A stretch of DNA of 8,397 nucleotides from MWH-TA3 sp044353905 (GTDB lineage: Bacteria > Actinomycetota > Actinomycetes > Actinomycetales > Microbacteriaceae). Where the stretch lies: assembly GCA_044353905.1 (NCBI GenBank), contig JBILBA010000032.1:1-8397 (forward strand). The letters run 5' to 3'. The first letter of the stretch is position 1. Every line of letters begins with the position of its first letter. The notes beneath the pieces are model-generated. The model saw nothing but the letters and a program-made list of their open reading frames with translations. It did no database searches and was not told the origin of the DNA. The translations under genes were made by a program, and so were the position numbers. This document shows, in pieces, positions 1-5,751 of the stretch.

Positions 1-32
1 CTCGCTAACACACGGTGAAATCCCATCGCCGT

Positions 33-82
33 GTGGTGTGAATACCACGATACCGTGCGGTTCGTCACCTAACCTGAACTGA
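33..82 (+). promoter_or_regulatory. senX3 control region with leaderless -10 box and inverted repeats
   Basis: A TAACCT hexamer at 70-75 fits the actinobacterial -10 pattern TAnnnT and ends 7 bases before the ATG at 83, so transcription would begin at or next to the start codon. No Shine-Dalgarno sequence is visible. No good -35 hexamer lies 17-18 bases upstream, which would suit a promoter that depends on an activator. Two inverted repeats overlap the region: GTGGT/ACCAC (33-37 and 44-48), and GGTTC at 59-63 facing GAAC at 76-79. These are candidate operator arms, for example for RegX3 autoregulation, but the match to a PHO-box direct repeat is poor. The -10 placement is seen directly; the operator role is inference. 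Confidence 0.5.
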
Positions 83-1225
83 ATGGTAACAATCGACATC
101 GTGGTGATGGTGGCAGCCGTCGTGGCTGTCATCGCCATTGGTGCGACCTATTTGTTTTTCCGAGCGGTGCGGATGCGCCCCAGCAGTTCTCAATCCGACG
201 AATCACTGACCGACATTGCCTCGAGTCTCATCAGCGTTCTGGCAACAGCCGGGTTTGTCGTGGACAATTCCCTCGCCGTGTTGCGGGCCACCAACAGCGC
301 AATTGCTCTGGGGTTGGTCTCCGGGCGCGTCATCCGCAGTAATGAGATCCGAAAGCTCGTCCGGCACGCCAAAGATTCCGACTCTACGCACGAAGTCGAG
401 TTCGAAATCACTCTCGGTGCAGGCGGTGATGTGCGTTATTTGCGCGCACGCGCAGTTTCTATCGGAAGCGATTTCGTGCTCGTGCTTGTCGAAGACTCAA
501 CCGAAGAGCGCGACTTTGAAACGATTCGCCGCGACTTCATCGCGAATGTGACGCACGAAATCAAAACCCCCATCGGTGCAATTACTCTGCTCAGCGAGGC
601 GATGGAGGGTGCGTTGGACGACCCGAAACAAATGCACAAGTTTGCCGACAGTCTTCGCCGCGAGGCGCGTCGCCTGTCCAATCTCGTGACCGAGATCATT
701 CAGTTGTCACGCGTCGAATCGTCCGAAATTCTGTCGAGTGCCCGTCCTGTCAATATCGGGGCCGTGATCCGTGAAGCTTTGGAGCGCACGGTTGTCATTG
801 CCGAGGCGAAAAACATCGAGATCAATTCCAAGTTCCCCGATGACGTCCTCGTCATGGGGGACGGGGAACTGCTGACCGTCGCGGTCAAAAACCTTCTCGA
901 GAACGCCATTCAGTATTCGGACACGAATCAACAGGTCGGTATCGGGGTCACCGCTCGAAACGGTCACGTCGACATCATCGTGACGGATCAGGGTGTCGGA
1001 ATCCCTCCGGACGAACAAGCCCGAGTGTTCGAACGGTTCTATCGGGTCGACGAGTCCCGCGACCGCACAACCGGCGGCACTGGCCTCGGCCTCAGCCTCG
1101 TGAAACACATCAGCATGAGCCACCGCGGTGAAGTCACCCTGTTTTCACAGCAGGGTGTCGGCTCAACCTTTACCATTCGCCTGCCTAGGCTTGTGGACAC
1201 AAGCGAGGAGAACACCCATGAGTAG
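83..1225 (+). CDS. senX3: Sensor histidine kinase SenX3 (phosphate-type two-component sensor)
   Basis: This is a membrane-bound histidine kinase of 380 residues. It is expected to autophosphorylate and pass phosphate to RegX3, which in actinobacteria controls the response to phosphate limitation. Residues about 4-26 form one hydrophobic membrane segment. A PAS-like region lies at about 46-137. The dimerisation box VTHEIKTP carries the phospho-accepting His158. The ATP-binding domain shows the N box (NLLENAIQYS, 270-279), the G1 box (DQGVGIP, 302-308), the F box (FERFYRVD, 316-323) and the G2 box (GGTGLGLSLV, 331-340). The mycobacterial protein is usually drawn with two membrane segments; here I see only one. 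The ATG at 83 follows a -10 box by 7 bases, which supports a leaderless start. The last 8 bases overlap regX3, so the two are co-transcribed and probably translationally coupled. The assignment rests on the domain set plus the RegX3-like partner. Confidence 0.93.
   Translation: MVTIDIVVMVAAVVAVIAIGATYLFFRAVRMRPSSSQSDESLTDIASSLISVLATAGFVVDNSLAVLRATNSAIALGLVSGRVIRSNEIRKLVRHAKDSDSTHEVEFEITLGAGGDVRYLRARAVSIGSDFVLVLVEDSTEERDFETIRRDFIANVTHEIKTPIGAITLLSEAMEGALDDPKQMHKFADSLRREARRLSNLVTEIIQLSRVESSEILSSARPVNIGAVIREALERTVVIAEAKNIEINSKFPDDVLVMGDGELLTVAVKNLLENAIQYSDTNQQVGIGVTARNGHVDIIVTDQGVGIPPDEQARVFERFYRVDESRDRTTGGTGLGLSLVKHISMSHRGEVTLFSQQGVGSTFTIRLPRLVDTSEENTHE
1206..1210 (+). promoter_or_regulatory. 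Ribosome binding site of regX3
   Basis: AGGAG lies inside the 3' end of senX3, 7 bases before the ATG at 1218. It decides the regX3 start: the longer open frame reaching back to 1128 would add 30 residues with no similarity to a receiver domain, whereas MSSVLVVEDE is the canonical receiver start. Confidence 0.8.
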
Positions 1226-1901
1226 TGTGCTCGTAGTCGAAGACGAACAGTCCCTGAGGGAACCCCTCGTATACATTCTTCAGCGCGAAGGATTCGAGGT
1301 GTTCGAAGCTGCGGATGGGCCCACTGCGTTAGCTCAATGGCAAAACAACACCCCCGATTTGATTCTGCTGGACCTCATGCTCCCCGGAATGAGTGGAGTT
1401 GACGTTTGTCGCGAAATCCGGACGCAATCAACGGTTCCGATCATCATGGTCACGGCTAAGGATTCCGAAGTCGACAAGGTCGTCGGTCTCGAGATCGGCG
1501 CGGACGACTACGTCGTGAAGCCCTACTCAACCCGCGAACTTCTCGCGCGTATCAAGGCGGTACTGCGCCGAGGTGCCGTGCCGGATCCAAACCAGTCCCG
1601 ATCCATCCTCGAGGCTGGGCCGGTCCGTCTCGACACTGAACGACACGCGGTGACGGTTAACGGTCAGCCCGTGACCCTGCCGCTCAAAGAGTTCGAGTTG
1701 CTCGAGTATTTGATGGACAACACCAACAGAGTGTTGACCCGTGGACAAATCATCGACCGCGTCTGGGGTTCGAACTATTACGGCGACACGAAGACCCTCG
1801 ACGTTCACGTCAAGCGCATCCGAAGCAAAATCGAGCCCGATCCAGCGAACCCGAAGCTCATCGTCACCGTTCGCGGTCTCGGCTACAAATTCGAAGTTTA
1901 G
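1218..1901 (+). CDS. regX3: DNA-binding response regulator RegX3 (OmpR/PhoB family)
   Basis: This cytoplasmic transcription factor of 227 residues is activated by phosphorylation from SenX3. The receiver domain spans about 3-117, with the acidic pocket Glu8/Asp9, phospho-accepting Asp52 in LLDLMLPGMSG, Thr79 and Lys101 (KPYS). A winged-helix Trans_reg_C domain follows at about 130-226, with LPLKEFELLEYL, RVLTRGQIIDRVWG, TLDVHVKRIRSKIE and the closing VRGLGYKFEV. From memory, both length and sequence match mycobacterial RegX3 very closely, including the DSEVDKVVGLEIGADDYV stretch, so this is the best-supported paralogue name among OmpR-type regulators. The start ATG overlaps the senX3 end by 8 bases and has a good AGGAG site. 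The gene runs tail to tail into the lipoate ligase gene, and their stop codons overlap by 4 bases. Known targets in relatives are pst, pho and the senX3 operon itself. Confidence 0.96.
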   Translation: MSSVLVVEDEQSLREPLVYILQREGFEVFEAADGPTALAQWQNNTPDLILLDLMLPGMSGVDVCREIRTQSTVPIIMVTAKDSEVDKVVGLEIGADDYVVKPYSTRELLARIKAVLRRGAVPDPNQSRSILEAGPVRLDTERHAVTVNGQPVTLPLKEFELLEYLMDNTNRVLTRGQIIDRVWGSNYYGDTKTLDVHVKRIRSKIEPDPANPKLIVTVRGLGYKFEV

Positions 1902-2947
1902 GGAACTCGGCGCAACCACTCGTCGGTGAGGAATTTTTCTGTCACTAGCTGGGCGGCACGAGCTCGTTCGTCATCCGTGATGACTCCGTCCGTCAATCCG
2001 TAGAGCCCCAGGAAAGTCTCGACCATCGTGTCGATGACCGCAGCACGCGTCATCCCCGACTGGCTCTTGATGGGGTCCACGCGCTTTGCTGCGCTCGTAA
2101 CGCCTTTGTCACTCAGTTTCTCTCGACCGATTCGCAACACCTGCATCATCGCGTCGGCATCGATGTCGTAGGCCATCGTGACGTGGTGCAAAACCGCGCC
2201 GTTGCCCAAACGCTTTTGCGCCGCCCCACCGATCTTGCCCAACGGGCTGGCGATGTCGTTGAGCGGCTTATATTCCGCAGCGATTCCAATCGAATGAAGC
2301 GACTGAAGGACCCAATCGTCGAGGAACGCGTAGGAGTCGGCGAAAGACATCCCGCGGACTAGTTCAGCCGGGGCATAAATCGAATAGGTGATGGTGTTGC
2401 CTGGTTCGATAAACATCGCGCCGCCACCGCTCACGCGGCGAAAAACCCCGATACCGCGGGCTTCGGCCTCGTCGAGGTCGACCTCGTTACGAAGCGACTG
2501 GAACGACCCGATGATGACCGCTTTTTCGTTCCACTCCCAGAAGCGCAGTGTCGGCCCGCGCCGACCCGCGCCGACCTCTTCGGTCAAGACCTGGTCGAGT
2601 GCCATGTGTTCTGCCGCCGACAGTGGCTCTGGTGCAAGGTATTCCCAGTCGTACTCGGCGAAGGAGCGGGCGTCGGCAATCGCGCGGCGAACCGCTGTTG
2701 CGACCGCTTCGGGGTGAACCCCGAGCATGACGACGTCGTCCGGGAGTGCGTCTCGAACTCTGCGTGCGATTTCGCCCGCGTCGGACGTCACGGGAAGTCC
2801 CTCGATTGCGCGAGTCATTGCCTCTAGCGCTTCGTCCGGTTCAAGAAAAAAGTCTCCTGAGATGACGACGTCGACCAGGTGGCCGTCTCGTTCTTCGGCC
2901 TCGACGACGATCAGTTTTCCGCCGGGGACCTTGTACTCGCCCTTCAT
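1898..2947 (-). CDS. lplA: Lipoate-protein ligase with N-terminal accessory (LplB-type) domain
   Basis: This 349-residue cytoplasmic enzyme is expected to activate lipoate with ATP and transfer it to a lysine of the E2 subunits of 2-oxoacid dehydrogenases or the GcvH protein. The catalytic biotin/lipoate A/B fold lies at about 100-320. It shows RRVSGGGAMF (170-179), the lipoate-binding signature, and GKIGGAAQKR with the predicted active lysine Lys238, followed by LHHVTMAYD. Residues 1-90 (start MKGEYKVPGGKL, then VISGDFF at 28-34) resemble the Lip_prot_lig_C/LplB accessory domain, which sits at the C terminus in E. coli LplA and is a separate protein in Thermoplasma. The order here is therefore reversed. 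Its ATG overlaps the TGA of the upstream hydrolase gene (ATGA), so it is the second gene of that operon and relies on translational coupling; I see no clear Shine-Dalgarno sequence. An octanoyltransferase-like role is less likely because the ligase accessory domain is present. Confidence 0.9.
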   Translation of the reverse strand: MKGEYKVPGGKLIVVEAEERDGHLVDVVISGDFFLEPDEALEAMTRAIEGLPVTSDAGEIARRVRDALPDDVVMLGVHPEAVATAVRRAIADARSFAEYDWEYLAPEPLSAAEHMALDQVLTEEVGAGRRGPTLRFWEWNEKAVIIGSFQSLRNEVDLDEAEARGIGVFRRVSGGGAMFIEPGNTITYSIYAPAELVRGMSFADSYAFLDDWVLQSLHSIGIAAEYKPLNDIASPLGKIGGAAQKRLGNGAVLHHVTMAYDIDADAMMQVLRIGREKLSDKGVTSAAKRVDPIKSQSGMTRAAVIDTMVETFLGLYGLTDGVITDDERARAAQLVTEKFLTDEWLRRVP

Positions 2948-3810
2948 GCCGTTACCGATTCACGTCGTTCCGTGAGCCAGCGAGCGAGGTCGTCAAAAAC
3001 GTCTGCGCGGTTCGTCTCGCTGTAGACCTCGTGGCGGGCTCCTTGATACGAAATCAAGGTCACGTCGCTGTAGCCGGCTTTAAGGTAACGGTCGGCGAGT
3101 GCCACCACTGACTTCTCGTTGGCCAGGGAATCGTCATCGCCCTGCAACATGAGAATCGGTATGTCGCGCGTGGCGGGCTTGGGTGTGCCTAAGAGTTGGA
3201 GTGCGCCACGAATTCCAAACTGTTTCCTGATGTCCACAGTAAAGATCAAAGGGTCTTCGACCTTGTTGTGGTGGACTGTCGCATCACGTGTCAGCCACTC
3301 GTGGCCGGTTGTTCCGAGGTGTGCGTGTCGCGCGTTGAGATCCCCGCTGTTCATGGTCCAAAGGGTTCGAAGTGCGGTTCCCGACCACACCACGAGATCC
3401 GCGTCGAGAGTCCCCTCATCCAGGGCGATCTGCCCCAAGAAGGACCCCATTGAATTTCCGAGGAACGCAAGTGGCAGGCCAGGATTTTCCGACCGCGCGA
3501 CTCGCGTCATCTGATTGATGGAATCGATAGCACCGTTTACGCCACGCGGCCCGAGATAGCCAAACTTATCGACATTGCCGTCCCATTGGAGTAGGCCCGT
3601 CTCGCCGTGCCCGCGGTGGTCGTCGGCGTACACCGTAAAACCGCGACCCACGAGGTATTGCGCAAGTTCCTCGTACCGTCCCCGATGGTCGCCCTGTCCG
3701 TGCGAAATCTGCGCAACGGCGACCGGTTTCACCGAGGCCCAACGGGTGTAACAAATCGTGATGCCATCGGAATCGACGTAAGTGTGGGTGGTTCCGCGGG
3801 AAGTGGGCAT
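2944..3810 (-). CDS. Alpha/beta hydrolase, lysophospholipase / monoacylglycerol lipase type
   Basis: This is a serine hydrolase of 288 residues from the chosen start. It shows the family order: oxyanion HG in ISHGQGDHRGRY (about 35-46), DHRGHGET (about 64-71), the nucleophile elbow GNSMGS with Ser120, a cap region at about 140-210, the acid in QGDDDSLA (about 223-230) and the catalytic His260 in GARHEVYSE. This Hydrolase_4 pattern fits enzymes that release fatty acids from lysophospholipids or monoacylglycerols. No signal peptide is visible, so it is probably cytoplasmic; the true substrate cannot be read from the sequence. An ATG at 3819 would add MGR, but the TAAAAT -10 box on this strand covers 3818-3823, so a transcript from it begins near 3810 and the second ATG is preferred. 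It is the first gene of an operon with lplA (4-base ATGA overlap) and is divergent from the MFS gene. Confidence 0.88.
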   Translation of the reverse strand: MPTSRGTTHTYVDSDGITICYTRWASVKPVAVAQISHGQGDHRGRYEELAQYLVGRGFTVYADDHRGHGETGLLQWDGNVDKFGYLGPRGVNGAIDSINQMTRVARSENPGLPLAFLGNSMGSFLGQIALDEGTLDADLVVWSGTALRTLWTMNSGDLNARHAHLGTTGHEWLTRDATVHHNKVEDPLIFTVDIRKQFGIRGALQLLGTPKPATRDIPILMLQGDDDSLANEKSVVALADRYLKAGYSDVTLISYQGARHEVYSETNRADVFDDLARWLTERRESVTA

Positions 3811-3823
3811 GCGCCCCATTTTA
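3811..3823 (-). promoter_or_regulatory. Leaderless promoter (-10 TAAAAT) of the hydrolase-lplA operon
   Basis: On the minus strand TAAAAT (3823 down to 3818) is one base from the TATAAT consensus. It is followed by 7 bases and then the ATG at 3810-3808. No convincing -35 hexamer is visible 17-18 bases upstream. The position argues that the transcript starts at the second in-frame ATG, with no leader. Confidence 0.6.
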
Positions 3824-3853
3824 GGCGGTGCGGGGGAAGCCCCTTCGCCTGCC

Positions 3854-3866
3854 TATGATGAGAGAC
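3854..3866 (+). promoter_or_regulatory. Leaderless promoter (-10 TATGAT) of the MFS transporter gene
   Basis: TATGAT at 3854-3859 is one base from the TATAAT consensus and is followed by 7 bases and the in-frame ATG at 3867. This placement argues against the upstream GTG at 3828, which lies before the -10 box and inside the intergenic region. The -35 region is weak. The box lies 30 bases from the oppositely directed -10 box of the hydrolase operon. Confidence 0.6.
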
Positions 3867-5204
3867 ATGGTGGGTCGTCGGAAACGTAGTGCACGTGAAC
3901 CACGACCCTCAATGTTTCGAGCTCTGTCGAATCGGAACTTCCGCATCTGGATTATCGGAGCTCTCCTCGCCACCATCGGCGGATGGGGGCAACGCGCGGC
4001 TCAGGATTGGCTCGTCCTCACCGAACTCACCAACAACGACGCCGTTGCGCTGGGGTTCAGTCTGGCACTGCAGTTCGGTCCAATTCTGATTCTCGGCCCG
4101 TTCGTCGGACCGTTCATCGACCGATTCCCTGGTCGGATCATCATCTTCTGGTCAGCCGTTGTCGAGACCCTTTTCGGCATCGTACTCGGAATCGCCGTGC
4201 TTACCGGTGTTGCGACACTCGGGCTCGTGTATGCGCTCGCTTTGGGGCTCGGCATCGTCCAAGCAATAGAGACGCCTGCCCGGCAAATCTTTGTCAACGA
4301 ACTCGTCAGCAAAGAAAACGTTCCCAATGCCATCGGGCTCAATTCGATGATGTTCAACACATCGCGGCTCGTCGGTCCCGCGTTGGCCGGAATCGGAATC
4401 TCGTTGGTGGGGACGGGCTGGACTCTTCTCTTTGCCGGGCTCAGCCTCGCCTCTGCGGTGATTGCCATTTCCATGCTCCGCCGTGGTGAATTGCACACGG
4501 TCCTGAAGTCCCCCAAGGAACGCGGTCAGTTCCGAGCCGGACTTGCGTACATCCGATCCCGCGCGGACCTCCTCATCGTGCTCACGATGTTGTTCGTCGT
4601 TGGCACCCTCGTGTTCAATTTCGGGATCTTTTCGGCCACCATGGCGGTCGTCGAATTCGGCCTCGGAGCGCACGACTACGGGTTCATCATGTCCGCTCTC
4701 GCCGTGGGATCGCTCGGTGGCGCACTACTCGTGGCCCGAAGCTCTCGTCCCCGACTTTCGGTCATTACGATGGCGGCTGCGTCGATTGCTGTCGGAGGTC
4801 TTGCGGCATCGCTGGCTCCGACCGTGACAACGTTCGTTGTCCTTTTTCCCATCTTGGGTTTCGGTGCGGTACTCATGGTTGCGACGATCAACGGATACAT
4901 CCAGACCACGACGGACGAAATCTATCGCGGTCGGGTGATGGCGATTTTCTCGACCTTGCTCATGGGCGCGACACTTATCGGCTCGCCTCTCGCGGGTTGG
5001 GTGGCGAACGCGTTCGGTCCCCGTTGGTCGATCGGCGTCGCGGCCCTGGGCGGGCTGATTGCGACCATCGTCGCGTTGGTGTGGATGCGTAGTTCTCACA
5101 ACATTTCGACAATGGACACGGTTCGTTCTGCGTTTACCCGGTCGTCGACCGAGCATTCCGACACGGCAACCCAGGTGATCACCATCACCGAGCGCGGACC
5201 GTGA
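3867..5204 (+). CDS. MFS efflux transporter, EntS/DHA3-like (MFS_3 family)
   Basis: This integral membrane transporter of 445 residues is hydrophobic over about residues 25-406, enough for twelve membrane helices. The loop between helices 2 and 3 carries a motif A-like stretch, GPFVGPFIDRFPGR (77-90). ETPARQIFVNELV (135-147) resembles the signature of the DHA3/EntS (transmembrane secretion effector) branch, and RGRVMAIF (354-361) is typical of the late half. Members export drugs, siderophores or other small molecules by proton antiport; the cargo here is unknown. The first 15 residues are strongly basic (GRRKRSAREPR) and cytoplasmic, and about 38 polar residues form a C-terminal tail. The start is chosen from the -10 box 7 bases upstream. 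MFRALSNRNFRIW at residue 16 is where many relatives begin, so a shorter form is possible. The Lrp-type regulator gene follows 57 bases downstream with its own promoter. Confidence 0.88.
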   Translation: MVGRRKRSAREPRPSMFRALSNRNFRIWIIGALLATIGGWGQRAAQDWLVLTELTNNDAVALGFSLALQFGPILILGPFVGPFIDRFPGRIIIFWSAVVETLFGIVLGIAVLTGVATLGLVYALALGLGIVQAIETPARQIFVNELVSKENVPNAIGLNSMMFNTSRLVGPALAGIGISLVGTGWTLLFAGLSLASAVIAISMLRRGELHTVLKSPKERGQFRAGLAYIRSRADLLIVLTMLFVVGTLVFNFGIFSATMAVVEFGLGAHDYGFIMSALAVGSLGGALLVARSSRPRLSVITMAAASIAVGGLAASLAPTVTTFVVLFPILGFGAVLMVATINGYIQTTTDEIYRGRVMAIFSTLLMGATLIGSPLAGWVANAFGPRWSIGVAALGGLIATIVALVWMRSSHNISTMDTVRSAFTRSSTEHSDTATQVITITERGP

Positions 5205-5226
5205 CGCTCCAAACCGCCCAAATTAT

Positions 5227-5261
5227 TTGAAACCGCGCACCAAATCGCCTAGAGTGGTGCC
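5227..5261 (+). promoter_or_regulatory. Strong leaderless promoter of the Lrp/AsnC-type gene
   Basis: TTGAAA (5227-5232) and TAGAGT (5250-5255) are separated by 17 bases, an almost textbook housekeeping promoter. Six bases after the -10 box comes the GTG start at 5262, so the mRNA would begin at or next to the start codon and carry no ribosome binding site. The AT-rich stretch around the -35 hexamer could also hold an Lrp-type operator, but I see no clear palindrome. This is the clearest promoter in the window. Confidence 0.7.
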
Positions 5262-5699
5262 GTGGACGCAACCGATAAGCGGATTATTGAGCAACTGCGC
5301 GAGAATGCGCGTGCTGGCTATGCCGAAATCGGCGATGTCGTGGGCCTCTCGGCGAGCGCCGTGAAGCGCCGCGTCGATCGGCTCGTTGATTCGGGTGCCA
5401 TTCGTGGGTTCACCGTCAACGTGGACCCTGCCGCCGAAGGCATCGGCGTCGAAGCATATGTCGAACTGTATTGTCGTGGGACGGTGTCGCCCGACGATCT
5501 GCGGACCCTTCTCAACGGAGTCCCCGAGGTGGTCTATGCGGGAACCGTATCCGGACAGGCCGATGCAATCGTGCATATGCGCGCCGCGTCAATTTCCGCG
5601 CTCGAAGCAGCGCTCGAAAAGGTCCGGATTGCGCCGAACGTCGACCACACACGTTCCTCCATCATGTTGTCGCGTCTCGTGCATCGACGGATTCTCTAA
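5262..5699 (+). CDS. Lrp/AsnC family transcriptional regulator
   Basis: This small DNA-binding protein of 145 residues starts at GTG. The N-terminal AsnC-type helix-turn-helix spans about 2-50: DATDKRIIEQLREN opens it, and the recognition helix is in LSASAVKRRVDRLVDSGAI (29-47). A beta strand (GFTVNVDP) links it to the RAM ligand-binding domain at about 62-140, with VEAYVELY, VPEVVYAGTVSGQADAIVHM and a closing SSIMLSRLVHRRIL. Lrp-family proteins form dimers to octamers and usually respond to an amino acid or related metabolite; the ligand here cannot be told. It has its own strong leaderless promoter, so it is probably expressed separately from the exporter upstream. A role in controlling the exporter or itself is plausible but unproven. 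pfkA follows after 52 bases and could be partly read through. Confidence 0.9.
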   Translation: MDATDKRIIEQLRENARAGYAEIGDVVGLSASAVKRRVDRLVDSGAIRGFTVNVDPAAEGIGVEAYVELYCRGTVSPDDLRTLLNGVPEVVYAGTVSGQADAIVHMRAASISALEAALEKVRIAPNVDHTRSSIMLSRLVHRRIL

Positions 5700-5739
5700 A
5701 AAATGTTCTGACATGTGTCGTCGTCAGCGTTCGTAACGC

Positions 5740-5751
5740 GAGAATGGACAT
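5740..5751 (+). promoter_or_regulatory. Possible weak promoter of pfkA
   Basis: GAGAAT at 5740-5745 ends 6 bases before the ATG at 5752, the same spacing as the other leaderless promoters here. It lacks the first T of TAnnnT and has no -35 partner at 17-18 bases. No good Shine-Dalgarno sequence is present either, so either this weak box or read-through from the Lrp-type gene drives pfkA. Confidence 0.25.

Noticed and set aside
1128..1217. A longer regX3 reading starting at 1128
   Set aside because: The extra 30 residues overlap senX3 and lie before a canonical receiver start that has its own AGGAG site.
4001..5156. Three long minus-strand open frames opposite the MFS gene
   Set aside because: Their compositions are rich in Arg/His/Asp or Ser/Thr/Pro with no domain pattern, while the plus strand encodes a clear twelve-helix transporter.
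5708..5727. CTGAC/GTCAG inverted repeat between the Lrp-type gene and pfkA as a terminator or operator
   Set aside because: A five-base stem with a ten-base loop and no T run is too weak for a terminator, and nothing else supports an operator.
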